Shown here piece after piece: positions 8,127-17,955 of a stretch of DNA of 35,170 nucleotides. The stretch covers positions 1 through 35,170 of the forward strand of contig JAKMFX010000020.1 in assembly GCA_022425195.1 (NCBI GenBank), written 5' to 3'. Source of the stretch: Flavobacteriales bacterium (GTDB lineage Bacteria; Bacteroidota; Bacteroidia; Flavobacteriales; UBA7430). Position 1 is the stretch's first letter; the number at the start of each line of letters is the position of its first letter. The notes under the pieces are model-generated. The model saw only the letters and a program-made list of their open reading frames with translations, was not told the origin of the DNA and did not search any database. The translations under genes and the position numbers were made by a program.

Positions 8127-10850
8127 TTACAATTCAAACGCGCCCACCACAACTTTTCGTTGACGTCGGGCAGATCTCTTGGAGGATCCCGAGGCAGGAG
8201 TCGCACTTGCCGATCGGGCTATTACTTGCAATGGCAATTCACGCCAATGCCTTAAGACAAAGCCCCAGCCTCCCATATTTTCAGGCTCTTCTTGGGCCCA
8301 AACAAAAGTGTCAGCATTGGCATATTTTTTCACAATCGCTTCCAGCTGAGCTTTCGGGAACGGATACAATTGCTCTAGGCGAACCAAAGCCACGTCATGC
8401 GCTTCTCGCTTGTCCTTTTCTTCTTGTAACTCGTAGTAGATTTTACCTGAACTAAACACAATCTTTTTGACTTGATCGGGGGTCACATTTTGATCATCAA
8501 TGACTTCTTGAAATCTTCCCTTCACCAATTCATCCACAGAGGATACACATTTAGGGTGACGCAATAAACTTTTTGGGCTCATCACGACCAGAGGTTTCCG
8601 GAAATCTCTGTGAAGTTGTCGTCGCAATAGATGAAAGAAGTTGGCAGGTGTCGTAACATTAGCCACTTGCATGTTGTATTGTCCACAAAGCTGAAGATAA
8701 CGCTCTAACCTTGCGCTGGAGTGTTCAGCGCCCTGCCCCTCGTAACCGTGAGGTAAGAGCATGACCAGACCATTGTATATTTCCCACTTATCCTCTGCAG
8801 CAGATAAATACTGATCGATAAGAATTTGAGCACCATTAGAAAAATCTCCAAACTGGGCTTCCCAAAGGGTTAAAACATCAGGAGATGCCAAGGCGTAACC
8901 ATAGTCAAAACCTAAAACACCATATTCAGACAGGAGTGAATTGTAAATCTCAAACTTAGCTTGTCCATCAGCAAGGTGGTTCAGTAAATTGACCCGTTCT
9001 TCAGTCTCTACATTTCTCAATATCGCATGGCGATGAGAAAAAGTTCCACGCTCCACATCTTGCCCGGTCATTCGAACCTCATTTCCCTCCATTAAGATGG
9101 AACCGTAAGCCAGCAACTCCGCCATTCCCCAATCCAAACGATCAGTTTCATTGAACATTTTTTGTCTGTCTTTTAACAGACGTAATGCTTTTTTATAAAA
9201 TTGATGTTCCTTAGGAGCTGTATAAAGAGCTTCTGCGATACGCGACAACTCTTCGCGAGCAACGCCAGTTTCAGGAGAGGAAAGGAAATCTTTAGCTTGT
9301 GCCTTTTTAATGTGTGCCCATTCTTTCTCCATGAATCGAGTAATACTCGTCGTATCTTCTTTTCGGGCTTCATTTAAATCAACTTCCAGCAAATCTTTGA
9401 ATTGCTTTGCCATCTCCTTCACAATATTCGACGCAACCACACCTTGAGCCATCAACTTTTGATTGTAAATCTCTCTAGGGTTAGGATGTTTGGAAATCGC
9501 TTGATATAATTTTGGCTGTGTAAATCGGGGCTCATCACCTTCGTTATGTCCATAACGACGGTAGCAGAGTAAATCGATAAACACATCTTTTTTAAATTCT
9601 TGTCGGTAAGCTACAGCAAAATCCATAGCGTGCACTACAGCCTCAACATCATCTCCATTAACATGCAAAACGGGGCACAATGTCGTTTTAGCCACATCGG
9701 TACAGTAAGTACTTGAGCGACCGTCAAGATAGTTAGTGGTGAACCCAACCTGATTGTTAATCACCACATGTACGCTACCTCCTGTCTTGTAGGCGGGAAG
9801 TTGGGCCATTTGCACGATTTCATAGACCAATCCTTGACCTGCAACGGCGGCATCACCATGAATAATAATGGGCAATAACTTAGAGTTGTCACCATCGTAC
9901 TTGTGGTTGATCTTTGCGCGAGAGATTCCCTGCATCACAGAGCCAACTGTTTCTAGGTGGGATGGGTTGGGCACCAAACACATGCTCACCTCCTTACCGG
10001 TATCTGTGGTTACATCGTACGAATATCCCAAGTGATATTTAACATCGCCATCAAACTCTTCGTCTTCATAGCCCTTTCCCTCAAACTCCTTAAAAACCTG
10101 TTTGTAAGGTTTTTTGAAGATGTTCGCCAGTACACTCAAGCGACCTCTATGGGCCATTCCAATCACAAATTCTTTAACGTTTAATGAGGCTCCGTATTCT
10201 ACAACAGCGTCGAGAGCTGGAATCAAAGCTTCACCACCTTCCAGTGAAAAACGCTTTTGACCCACATACTTAGTGTGTAAAAAACTCTCAAAAGCAACGG
10301 CCTCGTTAAGTTTTTTTAGAATTTGCTTTTTCTGATTGAGATTAAAGTTGGGTTGATTGTCATTTTGATGAATGTAATTCCCAATCCAATTTCGCTCTCT
10401 AGGATTACGGATGTACATGTATTCAACACCGATGGACTGACAATACACTTTTTTCAAGTGAATAATGATGTCTTTCAATGAAACAGCGCCGATGCCACAT
10501 TGCGTACCCGCCTGAAAAATAGTATCTAAATCATCATCTGATAAATCAAACTGTTCAAGATCTATTTTAGGATTGTAATCTCTACGTTCTCTTACAGGGT
10601 TTGTGTCTGTAAAAAGATGACCGCGCTGACGATAAGCATCAATGAGGTTGATGACCTTAAATTCTTTTTTGAAAGAGTCCGGTAATAAAGCTTCAAACTG
10701 ATCTTCGGTATAAGCTTCATTGGCAAAATCATAGCCCTGAAAGAAGCTTCTCCAACTTGGCTCTACGGAATCCGGTTTTTTGAGATATTGTTCATAAATC
10801 TCTTCAAAAAAAGCGGTATTCGCGGCTCCTAAAAATGAATAATTATCCAT
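8127..10850 (-). CDS. sucA: 2-oxoglutarate dehydrogenase, E1 component
   Basis: A 907-residue thiamine-diphosphate enzyme that decarboxylates 2-oxoglutarate and passes the succinyl group to the lipoyl arm of SucB in the TCA cycle. The N-terminal segment (SFLGAANTAFFEEIYEQYLK, about 5-24) is the short E2-binding helix of OdhA/SucA. HGDAAVAGQG near residue 330 and NNQVGFTT near 362 form the ThDP/Mg site region. MAHRGRLSVLAN and PNPSHLE are diagnostic of the family. The C-terminus (MGGWGF..RHWRELPLQVIARSASATPASGSSK) is the conserved transketolase C-terminal domain. It is co-transcribed with sucB and preceded by a TATTTTTG -7 box at 10879-10886. Confidence 0.98.
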   Translation of the reverse strand: MDNYSFLGAANTAFFEEIYEQYLKKPDSVEPSWRSFFQGYDFANEAYTEDQFEALLPDSFKKEFKVINLIDAYRQRGHLFTDTNPVRERRDYNPKIDLEQFDLSDDDLDTIFQAGTQCGIGAVSLKDIIIHLKKVYCQSIGVEYMYIRNPRERNWIGNYIHQNDNQPNFNLNQKKQILKKLNEAVAFESFLHTKYVGQKRFSLEGGEALIPALDAVVEYGASLNVKEFVIGMAHRGRLSVLANIFKKPYKQVFKEFEGKGYEDEEFDGDVKYHLGYSYDVTTDTGKEVSMCLVPNPSHLETVGSVMQGISRAKINHKYDGDNSKLLPIIIHGDAAVAGQGLVYEIVQMAQLPAYKTGGSVHVVINNQVGFTTNYLDGRSSTYCTDVAKTTLCPVLHVNGDDVEAVVHAMDFAVAYRQEFKKDVFIDLLCYRRYGHNEGDEPRFTQPKLYQAISKHPNPREIYNQKLMAQGVVASNIVKEMAKQFKDLLEVDLNEARKEDTTSITRFMEKEWAHIKKAQAKDFLSSPETGVAREELSRIAEALYTAPKEHQFYKKALRLLKDRQKMFNETDRLDWGMAELLAYGSILMEGNEVRMTGQDVERGTFSHRHAILRNVETEERVNLLNHLADGQAKFEIYNSLLSEYGVLGFDYGYALASPDVLTLWEAQFGDFSNGAQILIDQYLSAAEDKWEIYNGLVMLLPHGYEGQGAEHSSARLERYLQLCGQYNMQVANVTTPANFFHLLRRQLHRDFRKPLVVMSPKSLLRHPKCVSSVDELVKGRFQEVIDDQNVTPDQVKKIVFSSGKIYYELQEEKDKREAHDVALVRLEQLYPFPKAQLEAIVKKYANADTFVWAQEEPENMGGWGFVLRHWRELPLQVIARSASATPASGSSKRSARRQRKVVVGAFEL

Positions 10851-10878
10851 CGTTTCTTTAAACGCAATAAATTTACTT

Positions 10879-10886
10879 CAAAAATA
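10879..10886 (-). promoter_or_regulatory. Probable -7 box of the sucAB promoter
   Basis: Minus-strand TATTTTTG matches TAnnTTTG and ends 28 nt before the sucA ATG. Any -33 element would fall inside the 3' end of the upstream gene, so sucAB may have its own promoter and also receive read-through. Confidence 0.45.
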
Positions 10887-10893
10887 ACATAAA

Positions 10894-11289
10894 TTATTTT
10901 CCCATACCCTCGTCTAAGCTGCCTTTTTCACAGGTTTTGTAATAGTTCCTTATCAAAACTTTTTGCAAACACCTTTTTAAGACGAGTTTTGACAAAACTT
11001 CAGAAAAATCGGAATGGGGAGCCAAAGAATTTGCTTTGGCGACCTGATGTTCTGACAAATCGATTTTGTAGAGCAATTGACGGGTGTAAGAAGACCCCCT
11101 TTGATGAATTAAAGCATCTAACTTAGGGTGTAATTCGTCCACAATTTCTCGAAAAGCGGTTTCTGGATGTATGGGCTTTCTAAAAAACCATTGCTCATGG
11201 ACAAACTCTTTTTCCAACTGGATCAGGGCTTTGAGCATCCATGGTAAATCTTTGGTATAGTCTTCAATATTTTCTAGACCCAAATTCAT
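10894..11289 (-). CDS. Uncharacterised 131 aa protein coupled to polyprenyl diphosphate synthase
   Basis: I do not recognise this protein. The frame is open from 11415, but the sensible start is the ATG at 11289. It overlaps the stop codon of the polyprenyl synthase by one base (TAATG), a translational-coupling arrangement, and gives [19 protein letters not shown]. The product is soluble-looking, with no signal peptide or membrane segment. It is rich in Leu, Glu, His and Lys and looks largely helical; the C-terminal part is basic (KLVLKRCLQKVLIRNYYK) before an acidic tail. The tight coupling suggests a role near isoprenoid or cell-envelope metabolism, but that is inference only. It ends 43 nt before sucA. 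Confidence 0.75.
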   Translation of the reverse strand: MNLGLENIEDYTKDLPWMLKALIQLEKEFVHEQWFFRKPIHPETAFREIVDELHPKLDALIHQRGSSYTRQLLYKIDLSEHQVAKANSLAPHSDFSEVLSKLVLKRCLQKVLIRNYYKTCEKGSLDEGMGK

Positions 11290-12272
11290 TATTGAATACG
11301 GACCATCAACATATCCACAAATTCCGTCATGGTAGACTTCCTGTCTTGAGGGATGGAGATCTGCGCCATATGACTCATGGCCAGCTTGTAGTGCTCTTCC
11401 ATACTTTGGAGGCAATATGCCTTTACATTGAGGAGTTCGTAGACCTTCTTCACCTCAGCGATCTTCTCTTCGGGATCAAAATCTTGGTGGGCAAAGTAAT
11501 GATCCAAAACTTTTCTTTGCGACGCATCAGCAACCTCATAAGCACGAATGTACAAACAGGTCTTTTTGTTGCACAAAATATCTCCGGCAATCTGCTTTCC
11601 AAAATCTTTTTGATTGCCATATACATCAAGCAAATCATCCATTAATTGAAAAGCTATTCCAGTGTGAATTCCAAAATCGTACAAGTGATTCTGATCCTCA
11701 ATAGATGCTCGGGAAACGATGGCACCCATTTTCAGGGAACAAGCCAACAACACGGCCGTCTTGTATTTAATCATCCTCAAGTAAGCGTCCATACTTACAA
11801 GGTCTTGGGTCTCAAAATCCATATCGTATTGCTGACCTTCACAGACTTCTAGAGCCGTCTGATTGAACAAATCAATCAGGTCAGGCAAATGAATAGTATC
11901 TGTTTTAACGAGAGACTGATAGGCTTTCACAAAAAGGGCATCTCCTGAGAGAATCCCAACGTTGGCATTCCACTTTTCATGAACCGTGGTCATCCCTCTT
12001 CGTAGAGGTGCATCGTCCATGATGTCATCATGGAGCAGGGTGAAATTATGAAAATACTCTACACCAATGGCCTGAGGCATTACTTGAGTAATATCGCAAC
12101 CGTACATATCGGCAACCATCAAAACCATCACGGGGCGCAATCGCTTGCCTCCCAAACTTAAAATGTACGAAATGGGCTCGTATAGATTTTTGGGCTCGGA
12201 AGGAAAGTTTTTATTTTCTAGGGCAAGACATAGAGCGTCTTGGAGGTCTGCAATTGATTTTAAATTACTCAT
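11289..12272 (-). CDS. Polyprenyl (geranylgeranyl/farnesyl-type) diphosphate synthase
   Basis: A 327-residue trans-isoprenyl diphosphate synthase that condenses isopentenyl diphosphate with allylic diphosphates. Visible motifs: GGKRLRP (41-47); the first Asp-rich motif DDIMD (82-86), within [15 protein letters not shown]; and the second Asp-rich motif DDLLD (212-216), within [12 protein letters not shown]. The first motif is the short DDxxD form, without the two-residue insertion typical of bacterial farnesyl diphosphate synthases; Phe77 occupies position -5. Product length cannot be fixed from this; geranylgeranyl- or farnesyl-range products are likely. The start overlaps the rfbA end by 8 nt, and the stop overlaps the next gene by one base, so the three are translationally linked. 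Confidence 0.93.
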   Translation of the reverse strand: MSNLKSIADLQDALCLALENKNFPSEPKNLYEPISYILSLGGKRLRPVMVLMVADMYGCDITQVMPQAIGVEYFHNFTLLHDDIMDDAPLRRGMTTVHEKWNANVGILSGDALFVKAYQSLVKTDTIHLPDLIDLFNQTALEVCEGQQYDMDFETQDLVSMDAYLRMIKYKTAVLLACSLKMGAIVSRASIEDQNHLYDFGIHTGIAFQLMDDLLDVYGNQKDFGKQIAGDILCNKKTCLYIRAYEVADASQRKVLDHYFAHQDFDPEEKIAEVKKVYELLNVKAYCLQSMEEHYKLAMSHMAQISIPQDRKSTMTEFVDMLMVRIQ

Positions 12273-13125
12273 CTAAGTGCATCAAATATTTTCCGTAACC
12301 ACTTTTCAGCAAAGGAGCTGCAATGTGATGTAACTGTTCTTTACTAATAAATCCGGAACGGTAAGCTTGCTCCTCAATACAACCAACTTTGAGACCCTGC
12401 CGCTCCTCGATCACCTGCACAAACTGACTTGCCTGCATCAAAGAGTTAAAGGTTCCCGTATCTAGCCATGCGGTCCCTCGATCCAAAACACCCACCTGCA
12501 ATTTACCGCGACTTAAATAAGCGTTGTTGACATCGGTAATTTCGTATTCTCCTCGCGAAGAAGGCTGTATCGATTTGGCAATATCTATGACGCTATTGTC
12601 GTAAAAATACAAGCCTGGAACTGCATAATTCGACTTCGGATTTTCGGGCTTTTCCTCAATGGAAAGGGCTTTCGAATCTGCATCAAACTCAACCACTCCA
12701 TAGCGGTTAGGGTCAGAGACATGATAAGCAAAAATAACGCCACCATCTGGCTTTTTACAGTCCCTCAGTATTTGAGGAACTTTAGCCCCATAAAATATAT
12801 TATCACCAAGTATCAAAGCCACATCATCGGTACCTATAAAATCCTCACCAATCACAAAAGCCTGGGCCAAGCCGTTGGGCTTTTCTTGTATGGCATATTC
12901 AAATCTACAGCCAAGTGATGAGCCATCACCCAACAACTTTTTGAACAAAGGCATATCGTGAGGCGTCGAAATAATAAGGACTTCAGAAATTCCCGCCTGC
13001 AATAAAGTCGATAAAGGATAATAAATCATTGGCTTATCGAAAACAGGCATCAACTGCTTACTCACCGAAAGAGTGAGAGGATGAAGACGCGTCCCTGAGC
13101 CACCGGCCAAAATGATTCCTTTCAT
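12265..13125 (-). CDS. rfbA: Glucose-1-phosphate thymidylyltransferase
   Basis: A 286-residue nucleotidyltransferase that makes dTDP-glucose from dTTP and glucose-1-phosphate, the entry step to dTDP-L-rhamnose and related sugars. The nucleotide-binding motif [13 protein letters not shown] lies at 6-18, followed by [17 protein letters not shown]. Further family segments are [19 protein letters not shown] and [10 protein letters not shown]. Length is near the usual 289-295. Unusually, rfbB, rfbC and rfbD are not adjacent. Instead the gene is wedged between an MMPL-type exporter (one base away) and a polyprenyl diphosphate synthase (8-nt overlap). Confidence 0.95.
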   Translation of the reverse strand: MKGIILAGGSGTRLHPLTLSVSKQLMPVFDKPMIYYPLSTLLQAGISEVLIISTPHDMPLFKKLLGDGSSLGCRFEYAIQEKPNGLAQAFVIGEDFIGTDDVALILGDNIFYGAKVPQILRDCKKPDGGVIFAYHVSDPNRYGVVEFDADSKALSIEEKPENPKSNYAVPGLYFYDNSVIDIAKSIQPSSRGEYEITDVNNAYLSRGKLQVGVLDRGTAWLDTGTFNSLMQASQFVQVIEERQGLKVGCIEEQAYRSGFISKEQLHHIAAPLLKSGYGKYLMHLDE

Positions 13126-13126
13126 A

Positions 13127-15517
13127 TTATAAATCCTTTTTTATCCTTAATGCGTCCAACTCAATATCCTCTTCTTCATCGAGAATATCTATCAATGGCT
13201 CTCGGAACGAACGAGTGGTAATCACACGTTCTAGAGATAATAATAACGAGGGTAACAACAATAAATTTGCCAACATCGCAAATAATAAAGTTACAGAAAC
13301 CAATAAGCCCAAAGCTACGGTTCCACCAAAGTCGGATGCTATAAAGATAGAAAAACCAAAGAATAAGACAATTGAGGTATAAAACATACTCACTCCCGTT
13401 TCTTTTAAGGCACTAATCACCGCCGGACGAATGTTCCACTGATTTGCTTTTAACTCCTGCCTGTACTTGGCTAAAAAATGGATGGTGTCATCAATAGAAA
13501 TCCCAAAGGCAATGCTAAAAACCAAAATGGTAGACGGCTTAATCGAGATTCCAAAATATCCCATCAAAGCTCCCGTGAGCACCAAAGGAATTAGGTTGGG
13601 CAACAAAGAGACCACAACCATTCTTGAAGAAGAGAACATCCAAGCCATCAACACAGCAATCAAGCCAACGGCCAAAAGTAGACTGCTAAAAAGATTTTTA
13701 ACCAGGTAGGTGGTTCCCTCTAAAAACAAAACACTGGTACCCGTGATGGAAACCTTGTATTTGTTGGGATTGAAAATCTTGTCTATCCTCGGCTGAATTG
13801 AATCTCTTAGTGTGCGCATTTCTTTGGTCCCAATATTTTTCAATCGGGCCGATATACGAGCGACTTGATGGGTCGTATCAACAAAACCCGCGAAAACACT
13901 GTTTCCAGCAGCACCTTTGGTGTTGCTTGCGTATTTTAAAATGGTATTCTTCTCCTGAGAAGAAGGAAGGCTGTAATAGTTTGGATTGCCATTGTAATAA
14001 GCTTGTTTAGAAAACTTAGCAAAGTCTACCACTGAAGTAGGATCAGAGATTTCGGGATAATCCGCCAAAACATTCTCTAACTTTTCGATGCGTTTCAGTG
14101 TGGAGGATTTGTTCACTCCATTTTTCTTTTGCGTGTCTACCACGATTTCAAAAGGCATCACACCCGAGAAATTTTCCTCAAAAAAGTTCAAGCTTACCGC
14201 GATAGGATCATCTTCTTTGATGTCATCTACGATATTACCAGTCGTTTGAATTTTTGACACCCCGTAGATGGCAAACAACAGCAAAACTCCCGACGCAATG
14301 TATACGGATGATCTGTGATACAAAACCACCTTCTCCATCCAAGCAATAAATCGATTCACCCAGGTTCTTTTGAGGTGCCAAAGATGACGCTCTCTGGGGG
14401 CAGGTAAGAAACTATAGATCGAAGGGATAATGATCAGTGAGATGAAAAAAACCAGCAAAATATTAATCGAGGCTACAATACCAAACTCCACCAACATCTG
14501 AGTTTGTGTAATCAAGAAAGTCGCAAATCCAGCTGCCGTAGTGGCATTGGTCATAAAAGTTGCGTTACCCACCTTCTGAATCACCCGCGTTAGTGCCTTT
14601 ACCTTATTTCCATGCAACTTAAACTCGTTGTGATATTTGTTCAGTAAAAAGATGCAGTTGGGGATTCCAATCACAATGATTAAGGGCGGAATTAATGCGG
14701 TCAGAATCGTAATCTTAAAACCCAAAATTGATATGGTGGCAACTGCCCAAATCACCCCTACTCCTACCACAAGCATGGAATAGAACATGGCTGAGAAAGA
14801 TCGAAAGAACAAAAGCATGATTAAGGCAGTAACGCCCATAGCCAAAAATATAAACATCTGAACCTCGGCTTTGGTCTTCACAGCGCCCTTCGTTCGGATG
14901 TAAGGCAATCCTGAATAATGTACGTCTACATTAATTTGTTCGGCAAAAGGAGTGATGATGTCTTCAATCAAATGAATCAGATCGACACGAGCTTCCGAAT
15001 TTAAAAAGCGCTTATCTAGGGTTAAAGCCATCAGGTAGGCCTTCTCCTCATCATTGTAGAATAGGTTATGGTAAAAGGGGAGTTGAGAAAGCTTTTGCTC
15101 AATGCGACTTACTTCCTCCTGAGTTTCGACTCGATCTGGAATCAACGACTTGAACTCAAAAGATTTCAAGTCTGTATTTTTCTCTAGGTCATAGACCTGA
15201 AGGAGTGAGGTCACCTGCTCAACACCTACCACATTTTCCAGTTGATCACATACGTCATAAAATGAGTTGAAATGATCCACTTGGAACAATGAATCGGATT
15301 GAAAGCCGACAACCATAACATTGCCCTCTTGTTCAAAATGGCTTAAAAACTCTTGATACTCTATCGAAATGGGATCATCCTCGGGAAGCAAAGACATGAA
15401 CTCGTAGGAGTACAAAACTTTCTCGGCTTTTTGGGCCATAAAAAAAGTTGCAAGCCCAATGGAAACGAGTAAAAATAATTTGTAACGTAGAATGAACCGG
15501 GAGGTAAGTGCCCACAT
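13127..15517 (-). CDS. MMPL/RND-superfamily membrane transporter
   Basis: A 796-residue inner-membrane protein with the RND/MMPL layout. One N-terminal membrane helix (about 12-28) is followed by a large periplasmic loop (about 30-215), a block of five or six helices (about 220-370), a second helix and loop (about 405-620), and a final block of helices (about 625-770). The duplicated halves and the segment [20 protein letters not shown] in the second half are typical of MMPL and sterol-sensing-type transporters. The family moves lipids or hydrophobic compounds, usually driven by protons. No adaptor or outer-membrane channel gene is adjacent. It lies 42 nt after frr and one base before rfbA, so it is likely co-transcribed with both. 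Confidence 0.88.
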   Translation of the reverse strand: MWALTSRFILRYKLFLLVSIGLATFFMAQKAEKVLYSYEFMSLLPEDDPISIEYQEFLSHFEQEGNVMVVGFQSDSLFQVDHFNSFYDVCDQLENVVGVEQVTSLLQVYDLEKNTDLKSFEFKSLIPDRVETQEEVSRIEQKLSQLPFYHNLFYNDEEKAYLMALTLDKRFLNSEARVDLIHLIEDIITPFAEQINVDVHYSGLPYIRTKGAVKTKAEVQMFIFLAMGVTALIMLLFFRSFSAMFYSMLVVGVGVIWAVATISILGFKITILTALIPPLIIVIGIPNCIFLLNKYHNEFKLHGNKVKALTRVIQKVGNATFMTNATTAAGFATFLITQTQMLVEFGIVASINILLVFFISLIIIPSIYSFLPAPRERHLWHLKRTWVNRFIAWMEKVVLYHRSSVYIASGVLLLFAIYGVSKIQTTGNIVDDIKEDDPIAVSLNFFEENFSGVMPFEIVVDTQKKNGVNKSSTLKRIEKLENVLADYPEISDPTSVVDFAKFSKQAYYNGNPNYYSLPSSQEKNTILKYASNTKGAAGNSVFAGFVDTTHQVARISARLKNIGTKEMRTLRDSIQPRIDKIFNPNKYKVSITGTSVLFLEGTTYLVKNLFSSLLLAVGLIAVLMAWMFSSSRMVVVSLLPNLIPLVLTGALMGYFGISIKPSTILVFSIAFGISIDDTIHFLAKYRQELKANQWNIRPAVISALKETGVSMFYTSIVLFFGFSIFIASDFGGTVALGLLVSVTLLFAMLANLLLLPSLLLSLERVITTRSFREPLIDILDEEEDIELDALRIKKDL

Positions 15518-15559
15518 ATGTTATATAAAACTAAGTGATCTAGTAAGTGTGTTTTTAAA

Positions 15560-16123
15560 TTACACTTTCATAATGTCTGCTTCTTTATCCTTGAGGATAA
15601 GATCTACCTTTGAGATGTATTGGTCCGTCAGTTTTTGCACAGAAGCCTCGGCATCTTTGACCACATCTTCCGGCAAACCATCCTTTCCTAACTTTTTAAT
15701 TTCATCGTTCGCATCTTTACGAGCGCTACGAATTGAAACTTTACAATTTTCAGCTTCCGATTTTGAACGCTTGGCCAAGTCAATTCTTCGCTCTTCAGTC
15801 AGCGGAGGAATATTGATGATCAACATCTCTCCGTTATCCATAGGGCTGAAGCCTAGATTGGCGTTTATGATGGCTTTGTTCAACTCCACGAGCATGGCTT
15901 TTTCCCAGGGCTGCACTGTCAATGTGCGGGCATCTGGTGTTCCCACATTGGCCACTTGAGGCAACGCAGTCATAGATCCATAGTAATCCACCATCACTCC
16001 GGACAACATTTGAGGATTGGCTCTTCCTGCACGTATCTTCAACAACTCAGATTCGTAGTGAGAAATTGACTTGTCCATGCTTTCCGTTGCACTGTCTAAA
16101 CAAAATTGTACCTCTTCGTTCAT
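15560..16123 (-). CDS. frr: Ribosome recycling factor
   Basis: A 187-residue protein that, with EF-G, splits post-termination ribosomes. Conserved features include the KIRAGRANPQML segment (about 29-40), YYGSMTALPQVANV, and the helical C-terminal stretch ending KDKEADIMKV. Length matches the family (about 185 aa). It lies 20 nt after pyrH, the usual pyrH-frr pairing across bacteria. Confidence 0.98.
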   Translation of the reverse strand: MNEEVQFCLDSATESMDKSISHYESELLKIRAGRANPQMLSGVMVDYYGSMTALPQVANVGTPDARTLTVQPWEKAMLVELNKAIINANLGFSPMDNGEMLIINIPPLTEERRIDLAKRSKSEAENCKVSIRSARKDANDEIKKLGKDGLPEDVVKDAEASVQKLTDQYISKVDLILKDKEADIMKV

Positions 16124-16143
16124 CTCATCTTATTTAATTGTCC

Positions 16144-16851
16144 TTAAAAGTTCACTAAAGTTCCCACTTCTTCCCCTTTAACAGCATTGAGCAAATTACC
16201 TGCTATGTTCATGTTAAAGACAATGATCGGTAGTTTGTTTTCATTACACAGGGTGAAAGCGGTCATGTCCATCACTCGGAGGCCTTTCTGATAGACTTCA
16301 TCAAACGTAATGGATTCATATTTTGTTGCCGTAGGATCCTTCTCAGGGTCGGCCGTATAAATCCCATCTACACGTGTACCCTTCAATATTACATCGGCCT
16401 CAACTTCAATCGCTCTTAGCGTTGCAGCTGTATCGGTCGTAAAGTAAGGGTTACCGGTTCCGGCAGAAAAAATAACGACCCTACCTTTCTCTAGGTGTCT
16501 TACTGCCCTACGACGAATAAAGGGCTCCGCCACCTCATCCATTTTAATGGCAGTCATCACACGAGTTTTTACATCGATGTCTTCTAGGGCAGACTGAAGG
16601 GCCAAACCATTGATCACCGTGGCCAACATCCCCATATAATCGCCTTGTACACGATCCATGCCACTGTTTGCTGCCTGGATACCTCGGAAAATGTTCCCAC
16701 CACCAATAACAATGGCAACCTGACAACCCTGATTAACTATCGTTTGAATGTCTTGAGCATATTCTGATATTTTCTCTGGAGAAATTCCGTATTCGCCGGA
16801 CCCCATCAAAGCCTCTCCACTCAGCTTTAGTAGTATTCTTTTGTATTTCAT
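16144..16851 (-). CDS. pyrH: UMP kinase
   Basis: A 235-residue enzyme that phosphorylates UMP to UDP; it belongs to the amino-acid-kinase fold. The start is the ATG at 16851 ([15 protein letters not shown]). The longer frame to 16935 adds a hydrophobic stretch unlike any UMP kinase, and it overlaps the promoter and a hairpin. Motifs: KLSGEAL (9-15), [19 protein letters not shown] and the C-terminal VGTLV. A TATCTTTG -7 box lies 17 nt upstream of the start, and a terminator for tsf lies beyond that, so pyrH begins a new transcription unit with frr. Confidence 0.97.
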   Translation of the reverse strand: MKYKRILLKLSGEALMGSGEYGISPEKISEYAQDIQTIVNQGCQVAIVIGGGNIFRGIQAANSGMDRVQGDYMGMLATVINGLALQSALEDIDVKTRVMTAIKMDEVAEPFIRRRAVRHLEKGRVVIFSAGTGNPYFTTDTAATLRAIEVEADVILKGTRVDGIYTADPEKDPTATKYESITFDEVYQKGLRVMDMTAFTLCNENKLPIIVFNMNIAGNLLNAVKGEEVGTLVNF

Positions 16852-16868
16852 AGACCTTAATCGTTTCT

Positions 16869-16876
16869 CAAAGATA
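16869..16876 (-). promoter_or_regulatory. Probable -7 box of the pyrH-frr promoter
   Basis: Minus-strand TATCTTTG matches TAnnTTTG and ends 17 nt before the pyrH ATG. It lies downstream of the tsf terminator, which supports an independent transcription start here. Confidence 0.55.
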
Positions 16877-16924
16877 GATAAATCAGCTAAAGTAAAAATA
16901 AAGAAGCTCAGAATTTTTGAGCAC

Positions 16925-16954
16925 AAAAAAACCACTCAATTTGAGTGGTTTTTT
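16925..16954 (-). terminator. Bidirectional rho-independent terminator after tsf
   Basis: Near-perfect palindrome: seven A, CCACTCAA, T, TTGAGTGG, six T. On either strand it gives an 8-bp stem followed by a T-run. It ends the tsf transcript, which stops 17 nt away, and separates it from pyrH. A smaller hairpin GCTCA/TGAGC lies next to it on the pyrH side. Confidence 0.88.
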
Positions 16955-16971
16955 ATAGGGGTCAAAAGGGA

Positions 16972-17934
16972 TTATCCTAATGCTACTCTTTTAAAGCCTG
17001 CGACTGAAACATCACCATAAGTAGCGAGGTAATCAGCAACACTTTGCTTCTCATCTTTAATGAAGTCTTGATCTAAAAGACACATTTCTTGATCTAGAGT
17101 GGTATTGTCAGCGATAAATCTCGTCAGCTTTCCAGGAACAATTTTATCCCAAATCTTTTCCGGTTTACCTTCAGCCTGTAATTGCGCTTCAATGGCTGCT
17201 TTAGCTTCAGCAACAACCTCGTCGGTAAGCTGAGCTCTAGAAATGTACTGAGGTACATTCTTTAGGGTTTTCCCTAAACGTGCCAGTTCAATATTATCTT
17301 TTTCGATAACGGCAATACGAGCTTCGGTTTCTGAAGCTACGAAAGCAGCATCAAAATCTTTAAATGACAAGGTAGTTGCTCCCATAGAAGCTACCTGCAT
17401 AGATAAATCTTTCGCAAGCACATCTGCGTTGTCAACCACTTTATCCAAGCCCACCAAAACGGCAATCTTAGATCCGTGTGTGTATGAACCTACATAGCTG
17501 GCCTCAACTCTTTCGAATCCTTTGATCTCAATTTTCTCACCGATCACACCAGATTGCTCTGTCAATTTATCGGCAACACTCATTCCACCGAAATCAGCCG
17601 CTAAAAAGGCATCTTTATCAGCGCTGTTTAGAGCGATGTCAGCAAAGTCAGAGGCTAGAGATTTGAAGGAGTCGTTGATGGCAACAAAATCCGTTTCACA
17701 AGCCAAAACGATCGCTACTCCTACAGTGTTGTCTGCATTGATTTTTGTCAAAGCAACACCTTCAGAGGCATCACGGTCAGCACGCTTAGCAGCGATTTTC
17801 TGACCTTTCTTACGAAGTACGTCTACAGCAGCATCAAAGTCGCCTTCAGCTTCTACAAGAGCTTTCTTGCAGTCCATCATTCCGGCACCCGTTTGCTTTC
17901 TTAATTTATTTACTTCTGCGGCAGTAATTTTCAT
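16972..17934 (-). CDS. tsf: Elongation factor Ts
   Basis: A 320-residue guanine-nucleotide exchange factor for EF-Tu. The N-terminal UBA-like domain holds LRKQTGAGMMDCKKAL (11-26), the EF-Ts signature, followed by EGDFDAAVDVLRKKG. The second signature region is ACETDFVAINDSF. It is longer than the E. coli protein (283 aa) because of an extended dimerisation region, as is common in Bacteroidota. It lies 21 nt after rpsB in the classical rpsB-tsf pair and ends at a strong terminator. Confidence 0.98.
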   Translation of the reverse strand: MKITAAEVNKLRKQTGAGMMDCKKALVEAEGDFDAAVDVLRKKGQKIAAKRADRDASEGVALTKINADNTVGVAIVLACETDFVAINDSFKSLASDFADIALNSADKDAFLAADFGGMSVADKLTEQSGVIGEKIEIKGFERVEASYVGSYTHGSKIAVLVGLDKVVDNADVLAKDLSMQVASMGATTLSFKDFDAAFVASETEARIAVIEKDNIELARLGKTLKNVPQYISRAQLTDEVVAEAKAAIEAQLQAEGKPEKIWDKIVPGKLTRFIADNTTLDQEMCLLDQDFIKDEKQSVADYLATYGDVSVAGFKRVALG

Positions 17935-17955
17935 GATAAGGCTACTCTTTAAAGT

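Noticed and set aside
8096-8206. A 37-residue N-terminal extension of SucB into the end of sucA
   Set aside because: The residues are unlike a lipoyl domain and overlap the sucA coding end; the lipoyl domain starts properly at MIVEMKVPSPGES.
11290-11415. A longer start for the 131 aa protein inside the polyprenyl synthase gene
   Set aside because: It would overlap the synthase by over 120 nt in another frame; the TAATG-coupled ATG at 11289 is the economical start.
16852-16935. A 28-residue hydrophobic N-terminal extension of UMP kinase
   Set aside because: UMP kinase has no signal sequence. The extension covers the likely pyrH promoter and a hairpin, and the ATG at 16851 gives the family N-terminus.
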